From assembly GCA_903909415.1 (NCBI GenBank), contig CAIVVS010000130.1, forward strand, positions 1 through 39,705: a stretch of 39,705 bases of DNA, read 5' to 3'. Position 1 is the stretch's first letter; each line of letters starts with the position of its first letter. This document shows positions 8,633-17,650 of the stretch, piece by piece. This stretch comes from an uncultured Pseudomonadota bacterium (GTDB lineage: Bacteria; Pseudomonadota; Gammaproteobacteria; Burkholderiales; SG8-39). Below the pieces are notes generated by a model. That model was not told the DNA's origin and made no database searches. It saw only the letters and a list, made by a program, of their open reading frames with translations. The position numbers and the translations under genes were made by a program.

Positions 8633-8956
8633 ATGATCCGCCTGCTCGCAATCATGATGGCCATCGCGCTCGCCGCGCCGGTCCAGGCTGCCGGCAACGC
8701 CGCAGCCGGCCAGGAGAAATCCAAAACCTGCGCCGCCTGCCATGGCGCCGACGGCAATGCCCCCACCACGCCGGATTTCCCGCGATTGGCCGGTCAGCAC
8801 CAGGACTACCTGTTCAAGTCGCTGCGCGACTACAAGGCCGGCATCCGCAAGAATGCGGTCATGCAGGGCCAGGTCGCGAACCTGTCCCGCCAGGACATGC
8901 TGGACCTCGCGGCCTTCTATGCAAAGCAGAAGGGCCAGTTGTACGTGACCCGCTGA
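8633..8956 (+). CDS. Periplasmic class I cytochrome c, second of a tandem pair
   Basis: 107 residues with signal peptide (MIRLLAIMMAIALAAPVQA) and heme site CAACH at 33-37; the axial Met is probably in KNAVMQGQVANLS. It shares the PRLAGQHQDYL / AGQSAEYL element and the D-DLAAFY tail with the preceding gene. The start region reads GGAGTGATGATG: GTG 8627, ATG 8630 and ATG 8633 are in frame. GGAG at 8624-8627 is best spaced for 8633 (8630 is possible). It begins 9 nt after the first cytochrome stop, so the two form one operon that ends at the terminator at 8981. Confidence 0.9.
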   Translation: MIRLLAIMMAIALAAPVQAAGNAAAGQEKSKTCAACHGADGNAPTTPDFPRLAGQHQDYLFKSLRDYKAGIRKNAVMQGQVANLSRQDMLDLAAFYAKQKGQLYVTR

Positions 8957-8980
8957 AGCGGGGCGCTCTACTGGCGAAAG

Positions 8981-9004
8981 AAATGGCCGCTCATGCGGCC
9001 ATTT
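8981..9004. terminator. Bidirectional terminator between convergent genes
   Basis: AAATGGCCGC (8981-8990) and GCGGCCATTT (8995-9004) form a perfect 10-bp stem with loop TCAT. The stem is flanked by GAAAG on the left and TCATTT on the right, giving U-rich tails in both directions. It ends exactly one base before the stop codon of the leftward DUF1841 gene, so it serves both operons. Confidence 0.85.
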
Positions 9005-9427
9005 TCATTTCTGGCGGCGGCGCATTGCCTCGAGGTAGGCGGCCTGGTCGGGTGGGGTGCCATCCCGCTGCGCGCGCCACATCACCTCCCCGAGTGCTTC
9101 CAGCGCCGCATGCAGGGCGGCATGCCTGTCCCCGTTCGCCGCGGCCAGCCTGTCCACCTCGGCACGTATGCCGGGAGGCTGGTCGATCGAGAGCTGCTCG
9201 GCGATTGCGAGGTGCAGGCCCAGGTGCAGCCACGGGTTGACCTGGCCGTTTTCCGGCGGAAAGTCGCGATCGATGTCATCGGACTCGACCAGGGGATGGT
9301 ATTCGGGATGCATGGCCACGAGTTCCGCGGCGATGGCTTCAAGGCCGTCCAAGGGTTGTCCGTCCCGGTACTTGCGCCAGCCGTCGGCGAAGAAGCGGCG
9401 GGCCTGGCTGCGGGTGGGATTGAACAT
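9005..9427 (-). CDS. DUF1841 family protein
   Basis: 140 residues, soluble and helical, function unknown. Family hallmarks are [13 protein letters not shown] at the start, AMHPEYHPLV, NPWLHLGLHLAIAEQ and SIDQPPGIR. The reading frame continues upstream inside nth, but ATG 9427 is chosen because it matches the family start. Its ATG overlaps the nth stop codon by one base (TGATG on the minus strand), implying translational coupling. The conserved His-rich helix could bind a metal, which is speculation. DUF1841 is mainly a beta- and gammaproteobacterial family, which supports the placement of the organism. Confidence 0.9.
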   Translation of the reverse strand: MFNPTRSQARRFFADGWRKYRDGQPLDGLEAIAAELVAMHPEYHPLVESDDIDRDFPPENGQVNPWLHLGLHLAIAEQLSIDQPPGIRAEVDRLAAANGDRHAALHAALEALGEVMWRAQRDGTPPDQAAYLEAMRRRQK

Positions 9428-10065
9428 CAGGCTGGCCGTGTTTTCGCGCGAAATTCGCACAGGTCCCGGATCAGGCAGTTGGGGCAGTCCGGGGTGCGCG
9501 CCTTGCACGTGTAGCGGCCGTGCAGGATCAGCCAATGGTGCGCATCCTGCATGAATTCAGGCGGGGTGAACTTCAGCAGGCGCCGCTCCACTTCGTCCAC
9601 GGTCTTCCCCGGTGCGAGCCCGGTGCGGTTGGACACGCGGAAGATGTGCGTGTCCACGGCGATCGTGGGTTGTCCGAAGGCGGTGTTGAGGATCACGTTC
9701 GCTGTCTTGCGCCCGACGCCGGGCAGGCTTTCAAGCGCTTCGCGCTCGGGAGGTACCTCACCTCCATGGCGCTCCAGCAGCAGCCTGCAGGTCTCGATCA
9801 CGTGGCGCGCCTTGGAACGGTACAGGCCTATGGTCTGGATGAAGGGTTCGAGGCCCTGGACGCCCAGCGCGTGGATGGCCTGCGGCGTTCCCGCGACCGG
9901 GTACAGCTTGCGGGTGGCCGCGTTCACGCTGCGGTCGGTGGCCTGCGCCGACAGGATCACCGCGATCAGCAACTGGAACGGATTGGCGTACTCGAGCTCC
10001 GTCGTCGGGTGCGGGTTGGCATCCCTCAGGCGTTGGTAGATCTGCGAGCGCTTCCCGGGATTCAT
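9427..10065 (-). CDS. nth: Endonuclease III (DNA glycosylase/AP lyase)
   Basis: 212 residues. It removes oxidised pyrimidines from DNA and nicks the abasic site (base excision repair). The helix-hairpin-helix [13 protein letters not shown] contains catalytic Lys120, and VDTH carries Asp138. The C-terminal iron-sulfur site has Cys187, Cys194, Cys197 and Cys203 in the C-x6-C-x2-C-x5-C spacing. These positions coincide with those known for the E. coli enzyme. Its start overlaps the end of rnfB by 4 nt, recalling the E. coli rsx operon in which nth is the last gene, although here only rnfB is present. Confidence 0.97.
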   Translation of the reverse strand: MNPGKRSQIYQRLRDANPHPTTELEYANPFQLLIAVILSAQATDRSVNAATRKLYPVAGTPQAIHALGVQGLEPFIQTIGLYRSKARHVIETCRLLLERHGGEVPPEREALESLPGVGRKTANVILNTAFGQPTIAVDTHIFRVSNRTGLAPGKTVDEVERRLLKFTPPEFMQDAHHWLILHGRYTCKARTPDCPNCLIRDLCEFRAKTRPA

Positions 10066-10832
10066 GCATCCTCTGCCGGTTCCTGCGCCGGGCGCGCTGC
10101 CCGCGCGGCGGCCCGAACGCCATCCACTTCAGCGGTTCGCGCCTTCAATGCCAGCTCGAGGGCGTCAGTGTCGCGCCGGGGCGCCTGGCGCGCGCGCGCG
10201 CGCGCCATCGCCGTCCGCACGAGGGCCATGCGTGCTTCTGCCTCGGCGTCCGGCGCCGCAGAACGGGAACGCTCCGACTGGCGCTCCATCCTGAGGCGGC
10301 GCCCGGCCGCGCGGGCTTCCAGCCGGGCATCGCGTGATTCGAAGCGGGACCGGGCTGCGTCGGCCATCTCCCGCGACCAGGCCTGCGCGCCCGCGGCGGG
10401 CTGCATGTCGATGCAGTCAACCGGGCAGGGGGCCACGCAAAGGTCGCACCCGGTGCACAGGGACGGAACCACCGTGTGCATCAGCTTCGCAGCCCCGATG
10501 ATCGCGTCCACCGGACAGGCCTGGATGCACAGGGTGCAGCCTATGCACCTCGATTCGTCGATCCACGCCACGGTGCGCGGGCCCTCGGTACCGCAGGCCG
10601 GGTCGAGCGGCGATGCGGCCAGCCCGGTGATCCGTGCAAGCAGTGCGATGCCGCTGGCTCCCCCGGGGGGGCAGCGGTTGATCGCGGCCGCGCCCTCGGC
10701 GATTGCCACGGCGTAGGGCAGGCAACCCCGGTGTCCGCACTTGGTGCACTGGGTCTGGGGCAGGACGGCGTTGATGGCCTGCGCGAGCGGCGGGTTGCGA
10801 CCCTCCATGGCGGATGGCTTGGTCGCGGACAC
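10062..10832 (-). CDS. rnfB: RnfB-type ferredoxin-like electron transfer protein with a long C-terminal extension
   Basis: 256 residues. An N-terminal 4Fe-4S (Fer4_10-like) site uses Cys29, Cys32, Cys37 and Cys54 ([19 protein letters not shown]). Two 4Fe-4S ferredoxin motifs follow at Cys96/99/102/106 and Cys126/129/132/136. After residue 140 there is an unusual tail of over 100 residues rich in Ala, Arg and Glu. The hydrophobic N-terminal anchor of classic RnfB is missing, so the protein is probably soluble. RnfB in the full Rnf complex passes electrons between ferredoxin and NAD/quinone side partners; no other rnf gene is nearby. GTG 10832 starts 3 nt after the pyrD stop; ATG 10808 is an alternative. 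Overlap with nth is 4 nt. Confidence 0.85.
   Translation of the reverse strand: MSATKPSAMEGRNPPLAQAINAVLPQTQCTKCGHRGCLPYAVAIAEGAAAINRCPPGGASGIALLARITGLAASPLDPACGTEGPRTVAWIDESRCIGCTLCIQACPVDAIIGAAKLMHTVVPSLCTGCDLCVAPCPVDCIDMQPAAGAQAWSREMADAARSRFESRDARLEARAAGRRLRMERQSERSRSAAPDAEAEARMALVRTAMARARARQAPRRDTDALELALKARTAEVDGVRAAARAARPAQEPAEDA
10188..10205. repeat. Alternating (GC)9 tract inside rnfB
   Basis: Eighteen uninterrupted alternating G and C bases encode Arg-Ala repeats in the low-complexity tail of the RnfB-like protein. Such tracts can slip in replication or adopt Z-DNA. Confidence 0.8.
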
Positions 10833-10835
10833 GTA

Positions 10836-11855
10836 TCAGCCGGCCAGTCCGCGGAGGATCTCGCCCGCGAGGCCCGGTCCGCGGTAGACCATGCCGCTGT
10901 AGATCTGCACCAGGGTGGCGCCCGCCGCCAGCTTGTCGCGGGCGTCACTGGCATTCATGATCCCGCCGCCGCCGATCACCGGGATCGCCCCGTCGAGCTC
11001 GCGGGCGAGCAGGCCGACCACGTCCGTCGCGCGCGCGCGCAGCGGCTCGCCCGACAGGCCGCCGGTTTCGTCACCGTTGGGCATTCCGGCCACGCCATCG
11101 CGCGATGTGGTGGTGTTCGCCGCAATCACCGCATCCATGCCGGTGTCGCGGGCGATGTGGGCGATGCCCTTGAGCTCCGCGTCATCCAGATCGGGAGAAA
11201 TCTTCACCGCGAGCGCCACGCGCCTGCCGTGTTGCTGGGCGAGGCGCTCGCGCAAGCCGTGCATGTCCGCCAGCACCGGACGCAGGGACTCCGCCTGCTG
11301 GAGCTGGCGCAGGTTCTTGGTGTTCGGCGAGGACACGTTGATCGTGGCGAAGTGCACCATCGTATAGACGCGCTCCAGGCTGGCGGCATAGTCCTTGCCC
11401 GCATCCTCGAGCGGCGTGGCCAGGTTCTTGCCCAGGTTGACGCCCAGGATGCCCTTGTAGCGCGCGCGCGAAAGGTTCTGCGCGAACTGCTCCACGCCCA
11501 CGCTGTTGAACCCGAAACGGTTGATCACCGCGCGCGCCTCCACCACCCGGAATAGGCGCGGCTTGGCGTTGCCCGGCTGCGGTCGCGGCGTGACGCCGCC
11601 GAGTTCCAGGAACCCGAAACCCAGGTCGGCCAGCGCGTCCACGTGTTCCGCGTTCTTGTCGAGTCCGGCTGCCAGTCCGACCGGGTTCGGAAACTCCAGG
11701 CCCATGGCCCGCACCGGCATGGAGGGGATGCGGCCGGCGAGCAGGGGCTTGGCGAGCCCGAGCGTGTGCATGGCTTCGAGCGCATCCATGGCGAGCCCGT
11801 GGGCCCGTTCCGCGTCCATCTTGAAAAGGATGGAGCGGGCGATGTCGTACAGCAT
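10836..11855 (-). CDS. pyrD: Dihydroorotate dehydrogenase (quinone), class 2
   Basis: 339 residues. It oxidises dihydroorotate to orotate in pyrimidine synthesis, passing electrons to quinone at the inner membrane. Class 2 features are the N-terminal amphipathic membrane-binding segment (MLYDIARSILFKMDAERAH), FMN-binding GLAAGLDKNAE and GVTPRPQPGN, the catalytic Ser segment NVSSPNTKNLR, AVKISPDL, and the phosphate-binding VIGGGGIMNASDA. Length is typical. It is followed 3 nt later by rnfB and preceded by a 22-nt gap from bpt. Confidence 0.97.
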   Translation of the reverse strand: MLYDIARSILFKMDAERAHGLAMDALEAMHTLGLAKPLLAGRIPSMPVRAMGLEFPNPVGLAAGLDKNAEHVDALADLGFGFLELGGVTPRPQPGNAKPRLFRVVEARAVINRFGFNSVGVEQFAQNLSRARYKGILGVNLGKNLATPLEDAGKDYAASLERVYTMVHFATINVSSPNTKNLRQLQQAESLRPVLADMHGLRERLAQQHGRRVALAVKISPDLDDAELKGIAHIARDTGMDAVIAANTTTSRDGVAGMPNGDETGGLSGEPLRARATDVVGLLARELDGAIPVIGGGGIMNASDARDKLAAGATLVQIYSGMVYRGPGLAGEILRGLAG

Positions 11856-11877
11856 GGTTGTCTTTCCGTGGTGTGGA

Positions 11878-12624
11878 TCAGGCGCCGGGCTCGGGCTGCT
11901 GCTCGGGGAGCGGGCGCCACTGGCCGTCGATGAACCCTTGCATGGGCTGGAACCGCGCCTTGTACGCCATCTTGCGGCTGTCGCGGATCCAGTATCCGAG
12001 GTAGAGGTAAGGCAGCCCCAACTGGCGGCATTGCTCCAGCTGCCACAGCACGTTGTAGGTGCCGAAGCTCGCGCCGGGCAGGTCCGGGTCGAAGAAGGTG
12101 TACACGGACGAAAGGCCGTCGCTCAACTGGTCGATGATGGAGACCATCACCAGCCTGCCTTCGTCCCGGAACTCGATCAGGCGGGTGTTGACCCGGCTTT
12201 GCAGCAGGAAGTGCGAGTACTGGTCCCGGCTGTCCTGGTCCATGCCGCCGCCCGCATGGCGGCGTGCCTGGTAGCGCAGGTACAGCGAGTAGTGCTCGAC
12301 CCGGAAGCGCAGCCCGGTGACTGCGGCCTGGAGCCCGGCGTGCCGCTCTCCTGCCCGCCGGTGGCTGCGCGTCGGGCGGAACGCGTCCACGGGTACCCGC
12401 ACCGGCACGCAGGCACTGCAGTGGTCGCAGTACGGACGGTAGGTGAATATGCCGCTGCGGCGGAATCCCAGGCGCACCAGGTCGCCATAGAGGTCGTTGC
12501 CGATCAGGTGGGACGGTGTCGCCACCTGCGAGCGCGCCATCCTCCCGGGGAGGTAGCTGCACGGGTAGGGCGCGGTGACATAGAACTGCAGTACCGCGTG
12601 GGGGAGGTCGTTCAGAAGCGACAA
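11878..12624 (-). CDS. bpt: Aspartate/glutamate leucyltransferase (Bpt) of the N-degron pathway
   Basis: 248 residues, ATE-like fold. Bacterial Bpt adds leucine from Leu-tRNA to proteins with N-terminal Asp or Glu, marking them for ClpS/ClpAP. Hallmarks are [40 protein letters not shown] with its Cys residues, [16 protein letters not shown] and [20 protein letters not shown]. No ATG is available at the family start; TTG 12624 ([15 protein letters not shown]) fits the usual length of about 240-250. It overlaps the end of aat by 13 nt, so the two N-degron transferases are translated from one message. Confidence 0.93.
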   Translation of the reverse strand: MSLLNDLPHAVLQFYVTAPYPCSYLPGRMARSQVATPSHLIGNDLYGDLVRLGFRRSGIFTYRPYCDHCSACVPVRVPVDAFRPTRSHRRAGERHAGLQAAVTGLRFRVEHYSLYLRYQARRHAGGGMDQDSRDQYSHFLLQSRVNTRLIEFRDEGRLVMVSIIDQLSDGLSSVYTFFDPDLPGASFGTYNVLWQLEQCRQLGLPYLYLGYWIRDSRKMAYKARFQPMQGFIDGQWRPLPEQQPEPGA

Positions 12625-13325
12625 AGCGTTTCCCGGCCGGGTTTCAGTCCCGCCCAGCTCCCGGGCGGCTCGTCGTAGTGTACCAACACCCGGATTCTGT
12701 CCGCGAACTCGGCCCGCGGCAGTTCCCGCGCGCCCATGGAAGCGAGGTGCGGCGTGCGCATCTGGCAGTCCACCATGGGGCAATGCCGCGAGCGCAGGAA
12801 AGCGGCAAGCGCGACCAAGGCGACCTTGGAGGCGTCCGGGACCCTGGTGAACATGGACTCGCCGAAGAACATCCGGCCGACCGACATGCCGTAGAGCCCG
12901 CCCGCGAGTTCTCCGTCGATCCAGGTCTCCACCGAATGCGCGTGCCCGAGTTCGTGCATTCCCTCGTAGGCCCGCACCATGGCGCCGGTGATCCAGGTCC
13001 CATCCTGCCCCGCCCGGGGCGCCGAGCAGGCGCGGATGACCGCGGCGAAATCGTGGTCGAAGCGGATCTCCCACGGTTTGTTCCGCAGCGTCTTGGCCAG
13101 CGAGCGCCGTATCCGGATTTCGTCGCAGAACAGCACCATGCGCGGATCCGGGCTCCACCAGAGGATGGGGTCGCCTTCGGAGAACCACGGAAAGATCCCG
13201 CGGCCGTACGCGTCCAGGAGCCGGCGGGGAGTGAGGTCGGCGCCCGCCGCCAGCAGGCCGTTCGGCTCGCGCAATGCACGCTCGAGCGGCGGAAACGGTG
13301 CGTCCGCGGCGAGCCAGGGGACCAA
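12612..13325 (-). CDS. aat: Leucyl/phenylalanyl-tRNA--protein transferase
   Basis: 237 residues. Aat attaches Leu or Phe from aminoacyl-tRNA to proteins with N-terminal Arg or Lys. Motifs are [37 protein letters not shown], the GNAT-like core [31 protein letters not shown] and [16 protein letters not shown]. There is no ATG near the N terminus; TTG 13325 ([18 protein letters not shown]) is the best start, 2 nt past the stop of the NUDIX gene. The exact start is uncertain, the identity is not. Confidence 0.93.
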   Translation of the reverse strand: MVPWLAADAPFPPLERALREPNGLLAAGADLTPRRLLDAYGRGIFPWFSEGDPILWWSPDPRMVLFCDEIRIRRSLAKTLRNKPWEIRFDHDFAAVIRACSAPRAGQDGTWITGAMVRAYEGMHELGHAHSVETWIDGELAGGLYGMSVGRMFFGESMFTRVPDASKVALVALAAFLRSRHCPMVDCQMRTPHLASMGARELPRAEFADRIRVLVHYDEPPGSWAGLKPGRETLCRF

Positions 13326-13327
13326 GG

Positions 13328-13939
13328 TCAGGGCGCGTGCGGCGCGATTTCCCCGGCGTGGAAGCGCCAGGTTCCCGCGCGCCTGTCCTCGAAGTACTGG
13401 CGCAAGGTGGTGATCACCGTGCGGAACGACAACTCCTGCCAGGGGATGTCCTCTTCGCGGAACAGCGCGACCTCCAGGCTTTCCGTGCCCGGACTGAAAT
13501 CGAGGTCCAGCAGGCGCGCCCTGTAGAACACGTGCACCTGGCTCACGTAGGGCACCGACAACAGGGAAAACGCGTCCGTGATCTCCACCCGCGCGCAGGC
13601 TTCCTCGAGGGTTTCCCTGGCGGCTGCCGCAGCGGTCGTTTCGCCCAGTTCCATGAACCCGGCGGGCAAGGTCCATGTTCCGTAGCGCGGTTCGATCGCG
13701 CGCTTGCAGAGCAGGATGCGGTCTTCCCATTCGGGAATCGCGCCGGCCACGACCACCGGGTTGCGGTAGTGGATGGTCTTGCAGGCATCGCAGACCACGC
13801 GCTCGCGGGAGTCGCCGTCGGGAATGCGCAACTGCACGCGCGCGCCACAATTGGCGCAGAAATGCTGGGGATCGGTGGGGCGGCCGTGGTGCACGTGGTT
13901 ATCATAGCCGATGCGCTGCAGGCTTCCCTCGTTCGGCAT
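13328..13939 (-). CDS. NUDIX hydrolase with N-terminal zinc ribbon
   Basis: 203 residues. A four-Cys zinc ribbon (FCANCGA, VCDAC) precedes the NUDIX fold, as in NudC-like and related pyrophosphohydrolases. The NUDIX box reads [23 protein letters not shown]: the Gly, Glu, REx and LEE positions are present, while the usual Gly after EE is Cys. It presumably hydrolyses a nucleoside-diphosphate-linked compound (NADH, ADP-ribose or FAD are possible). ATG 13939 gives about 25 extra residues before the ribbon; a GTG start at VHHGRPTDP is an alternative. It is the first gene of the leftward NUDIX-aat-bpt-pyrD-rnfB-nth-DUF1841 run. Confidence 0.85.
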   Translation of the reverse strand: MPNEGSLQRIGYDNHVHHGRPTDPQHFCANCGARVQLRIPDGDSRERVVCDACKTIHYRNPVVVAGAIPEWEDRILLCKRAIEPRYGTWTLPAGFMELGETTAAAAARETLEEACARVEITDAFSLLSVPYVSQVHVFYRARLLDLDFSPGTESLEVALFREEDIPWQELSFRTVITTLRQYFEDRRAGTWRFHAGEIAPHAP

Positions 13940-13982
13940 GCCTCACGACCGCCCGCCGTTGCGTCGGCGCGGGGCCTGACCG

Positions 13983-15767
13983 ATGCGCCTCGCCGCACCC
14001 GCAAAGTCAGCCGGCGGATGGAAATCCGTCCTGCCCGTGGCGGTGTTGTTGCTGGTGACCGTCGCATGGACGCTCCCGTTCCTGCAGCCCCACCATCGGT
14101 ATCCCCTGACATCGTTCGTTTCCGATTGGATCGCACTGGTGGCGGGCCTCGCCTCGTTCCTGCTGGTACTGGCCTACGCTCGCCACGGCGAGCTGCAGGT
14201 CCCGGCCGTCACGGCTGCGCCGCTGGTGCTGGCGCTATTGGTGGCGATCCACACCTTGTCCGGTTCCGTACCCTACCCGGAAACCGGGTGGATCGCCGTG
14301 CTCTACCTGTTGTGGGCGGCCTGCTGCGCGGTCACCGGCCGCTGGCTCGCCGCCAAAGGCGCACGCTGGTCGGCTGACTGGCTGGCGACCGGCCTCCTTG
14401 CTGGCGCGGTACTCGCAGCAGTGGGTGGGCTCCTGCAGATGTACGAAGTCCACAGCTTCCTCGACCCAGTCATCGTGGCCAAGAAGGGGCGCCCGTTCGG
14501 CAACCTCGGACAAGGCAATCATCTCGCGCAGTACCTTGCCATGGGCCTTGTGTCACTGGCTTACCTCAGGGCACGGCACCGCATCGGAACAGTGGCTGGC
14601 CTCGCGTTGCTTGCGCCGCTTCTGGTGACTTTCGCGGCGACCGGTTCGCGCGCCTGCCTGCTGTACCTCGTCGCGATGCTGTCGGTCGGTGGCTGGTACC
14701 ACGCGCGCGCCAAATCGGCCGAGTCGCGTACCGCACTCCTCTGGCTGGCGGGGGCGGTGTTCGGCTATGCATTGCTGGTCGTGGTCGACAGGCTGGCCTT
14801 CAGCGCTTTCGGCGCCGCTTCGTCCGCGCCCGTCGCGGCTTCGCTGGAAAGAATTGCGGGCGATTCCGGCAGCGGCGAAGTTCGGTGGGGGTTCTGGCGC
14901 CACGCGCTCGCTGTGTTCCTGGACCACCCGGTCACGGGATCCGGGTGGGGCACCTATTCGTGGGAGATGTTCCAGCGGAACGGCGGGCAGTGGTGGCTCG
15001 GCCCAAACCACACGGCCAACGCACATAACCTCGTCGCGCAGATTGGCGCGGAAACCGGACTGGCCGGTCTGGCCGCCGTACTGGTGCCGGCCGCTTTCTG
15101 GGTGCGACGGGTGACAATGGGTGCCGCCGGAACCTGCAAGGCCTGGGCTGTTGGGGTGGTCGCGCTGCTGGCTGTGTTCTCCATGGTCGAGTTCCCGCTC
15201 TGGTACGCCTATTTCCTTGGTATCGGAGCCTTGCTGTCCGGCTGGCTGGATCCGCGGACACGCGTTGTTCGCGTGACTCCCTTGCTCGCCTGGGCGGGAT
15301 CGGCGCTGGTTGTGCTGGGCATCTGGCTGTGCGCCGTGGCGTGGAACGACAACCGCGTGCTTGAACTCGCCATCGACGGGCGCGCGCTGGAACAGCCGGG
15401 GGTGGCCCCGATGTTGGTCCGCGAGATGGCGCGCATGGAGCAAAGCAGCCTGCTGCGCCCGGAACTGGAGCAGATTTACGCCCCGACGCTGCTTGGCGGA
15501 GGCAGGGCCATTGCCGGCGCAGTGGTGGACAGCGAGCGCGCCACCCGCTTTGCGCCCACACCGTCGAACGTGTACCGCCACGCGGTGCTGCTGCATCTAG
15601 GCGGAAGGGAATCCGAGGCGAACGCCCTGTTTGCCCATGCGCTTCGGGCATTTGCGGCAGTGCCGAATTCGCGGTCGGCTGCCAGGGAAGCGCTGGAAAC
15701 TGGTGACAGGGTTCGGCCGGGTTCAATGGATCAACTGCGCAGGCAGTTGCATCCTGTTGTGCCCTGA
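13983..15767 (+). CDS. PglL/Wzy-type membrane O-oligosaccharyltransferase
   Basis: 594 residues. About a dozen hydrophobic segments span residues 15-470, and a soluble tail of about 130 residues follows. The segment GRPFGNLGQGNHLAQYLAMG matches the PglL_A/O-antigen ligase signature, HTANAHNLVAQIGAETGL matches the Wzy_C periplasmic loop motif with its catalytic His, and the C-terminal part (LREPELEQIYAP-like, VYRHAVLLHL) is like Wzy_C_2. Such enzymes move lipid-linked oligosaccharides onto Ser/Thr of proteins, especially pilins, at the periplasmic face. Its position 142 nt upstream of the MSHA locus on the same strand suggests pilin glycosylation. O-antigen ligase is an alternative, but the PglL-type architecture and locus favour the protein transferase. 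No glycan-synthesis genes are nearby. Confidence 0.82.
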   Translation: MRLAAPAKSAGGWKSVLPVAVLLLVTVAWTLPFLQPHHRYPLTSFVSDWIALVAGLASFLLVLAYARHGELQVPAVTAAPLVLALLVAIHTLSGSVPYPETGWIAVLYLLWAACCAVTGRWLAAKGARWSADWLATGLLAGAVLAAVGGLLQMYEVHSFLDPVIVAKKGRPFGNLGQGNHLAQYLAMGLVSLAYLRARHRIGTVAGLALLAPLLVTFAATGSRACLLYLVAMLSVGGWYHARAKSAESRTALLWLAGAVFGYALLVVVDRLAFSAFGAASSAPVAASLERIAGDSGSGEVRWGFWRHALAVFLDHPVTGSGWGTYSWEMFQRNGGQWWLGPNHTANAHNLVAQIGAETGLAGLAAVLVPAAFWVRRVTMGAAGTCKAWAVGVVALLAVFSMVEFPLWYAYFLGIGALLSGWLDPRTRVVRVTPLLAWAGSALVVLGIWLCAVAWNDNRVLELAIDGRALEQPGVAPMLVREMARMEQSSLLRPELEQIYAPTLLGGGRAIAGAVVDSERATRFAPTPSNVYRHAVLLHLGGRESEANALFAHALRAFAAVPNSRSAAREALETGDRVRPGSMDQLRRQLHPVVP

Positions 15768-15839
15768 ACGCCTCGGTGCGCGGATTTCGAGTGCCAATTG
15801 GAAAATTGTCGTTAAATCCCTGCGCCGGCATTGCGTATG

Positions 15840-15880
15840 TTTTGCAAAAAGGCGATACTTTTCAAGTATCTATGCATATT
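15840..15880 (+). promoter_or_regulatory. AT-rich promoter/operator region upstream of mshE
   Basis: Within the 142-nt gap between the PglL-type gene and mshE lie a 10-bp palindrome TTTTGCAAAA (15840-15849), an inverted repeat GATACTT-TTC-AAGTATC (15854-15870) and the AT-rich run TATGCATATT. TTGCAA at 15842-15847 could serve as a -35 with a -10 at TATCTA (15867-15872), but the 19-nt spacer is long. It is the likely control region of the first MSHA block; the exact promoter is unresolved. Confidence 0.45.
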
Positions 15881-15909
15881 TCCTCGTCCCGTTCCGGAGT
15901 TGACCGCAC

Positions 15910-17628
15910 ATGAGCGCGCAGCTGCAGACCCGCCCGCAGAAGATCCGCCTCGGCGACCTGCTGGTCGACCAGAAGCTGATCACGGCCGAACAGCTCAAGG
16001 ACGGCCTGGACCAGCAGAAGAAGACCGGGTGGCGCCTCGGGCGAGTGCTCATCGACGCCGGGCTGGTGACCGAGGAGAAGATCGCCGAGGCGATGGCGCG
16101 GCAGCTGAACGTCGCCTTCGTCAACCTCAAGCATTTCAATGCCAACCCGGACGCCGTCAAGGCGCTTCCCGAGGCGCAGGCGCGGCGCTTCCGCGCCCTG
16201 GTGCTGGAAGACCGCAAATCGACCTACCTGGTCGGCATGGCCGACCCGACGGACCTGTTCGCCTACGACGAGATCATCCGGCTGCTAAAGCGGGACATCG
16301 AACTGGCGATCGTCACCGAGACCCAGGTGCTCGAGGTCATCGACCGCACCTACCGCAGGACGCAGGAGATCACCGGCCTCGCCAAGGAACTCCAGGCGGA
16401 CATTGGCGAGGACGCCGTCGACTTCGGCGCACTGGGCACGACGGTGGGCGCGGAAGATGCGCCGGTGGTCAAGCTGCTGCAGTCGCTGTTCGAGGACGCG
16501 GCGCAGGTCAAGGCCTCGGACATCCACATCGAGCCACAGGAAGCGCTGCTGCAGATCCGGTTCCGCATCGACGGGCAATTGCACCTGCAGACCGAGTCGG
16601 ACAAGCGCATCGCGCCGGCCATGGTCCAGCGCCTGAAGCTGATGTCCGGACTGAACATCTCGGAGAAGCGCCTGCCGCAGGACGGACGCTTCAACGTCCG
16701 GCTGCGCAACGGCGCGATCGACGTGCGCATCTCGACCATGCCGACGCCGCACGGCGAGTCGGTGGTGATGCGCCTGCTGAACCAGTCCAGCGGGCTGCTG
16801 AGCCTCGACCGCATCGGCATGCCGCCGGCAATGCTCGAGCGCTTCCGCGTCATCCTCAAGCGCTCGGCCGGCATGGTGCTGGTCACCGGCCCGACCGGCA
16901 GCGGCAAGACCACGACGCTCTATGCCGCGCTCTCGGAGCTGAACGACGTCGAGAAGAAGATCATCACCGTGGAGGACCCGATCGAGTACCGGATTCCCGG
17001 GCTGACCCAGGTGCAGGTGAACGAGAAGATCGAACTGACGTTTTCGCGCGTGCTGCGTTCCACCCTGCGCCAGGACCCGGACATCGTGCTTGTCGGCGAG
17101 ATGCGCGACTCAGAGACGGCCGAGATCGGCCTGCGCGCGGCGATCACCGGCCACCTCGTGTTGTCGACGCTGCACACCATGGATTCGGCCAGCACCCCGG
17201 TGCGCCTGATGGACATGGGCGTGCCGAACTTCATGGTCGCCAGTTCCCTCCAGGCGGTCATCGCGCAGCGCCTGGTGCGCAAGAACTGCGAGTCCTGCGC
17301 CGCCCCTTACTCGCCGGATGCGCAGGAGGAGGAGTGGCTGTCGCACAATGCCCGTACCGAGGGACTGGAGCGCCGGTTCATGCAGGGCCACGGTTGCGCG
17401 CGCTGCAACCAGTCCGGATTCCAGGGGCGAACCGGCGTCTACGAGTTGCTCGAGATGACGCCCGACCTGGTACGCGCGGCCGACAACAGCGACCCCGGCA
17501 CCTTCGTGCGCGCCGCCCACGGGTCGATTGCGGGGCGCACGATGCGCGACCACGCGGTGTCGCTGGCGTTCAACGGCCAGACCACGCTGAAGGAAGCCAT
17601 GCGCGTGACCTCGATGATCGACGACTGA
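15910..17628 (+). CDS. mshE: MSHA pilus extension ATPase MshE, c-di-GMP responsive
   Basis: 572 residues, cytoplasmic hexameric motor for pilus assembly. The N domain contains two 24-residue MshEN motifs: RLGDLLVDQKLI... from Arg13 to Gln36 and RLGRVLIDAGLV... from Arg42 to Gln65, separated by exactly five residues. This is the spacing known to bind c-di-GMP. The ATPase core has Walker A GPTGSGKT (about 327-334), Asp box TVEDPIEYR, Walker B DPDIVLVGEMRD and His box GHLVLSTLHTMD. A zinc site uses CESC (from about 460) and CARC (about 497). It is first in block 1 of the locus, 22 nt before mshG. Motor activity is therefore likely to rise with c-di-GMP, as in Vibrio MshE. Confidence 0.96.
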   Translation: MSAQLQTRPQKIRLGDLLVDQKLITAEQLKDGLDQQKKTGWRLGRVLIDAGLVTEEKIAEAMARQLNVAFVNLKHFNANPDAVKALPEAQARRFRALVLEDRKSTYLVGMADPTDLFAYDEIIRLLKRDIELAIVTETQVLEVIDRTYRRTQEITGLAKELQADIGEDAVDFGALGTTVGAEDAPVVKLLQSLFEDAAQVKASDIHIEPQEALLQIRFRIDGQLHLQTESDKRIAPAMVQRLKLMSGLNISEKRLPQDGRFNVRLRNGAIDVRISTMPTPHGESVVMRLLNQSSGLLSLDRIGMPPAMLERFRVILKRSAGMVLVTGPTGSGKTTTLYAALSELNDVEKKIITVEDPIEYRIPGLTQVQVNEKIELTFSRVLRSTLRQDPDIVLVGEMRDSETAEIGLRAAITGHLVLSTLHTMDSASTPVRLMDMGVPNFMVASSLQAVIAQRLVRKNCESCAAPYSPDAQEEEWLSHNARTEGLERRFMQGHGCARCNQSGFQGRTGVYELLEMTPDLVRAADNSDPGTFVRAAHGSIAGRTMRDHAVSLAFNGQTTLKEAMRVTSMIDD

Positions 17629-17650
17629 GCCGCAGGGACGCGCGAGGCGG

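Noticed and set aside
8135..8800. 221-codon minus-strand frame with a lipobox-like LLAGC
   Set aside because: Antisense to both cytochrome genes; the rest of the product has no lipoprotein character.
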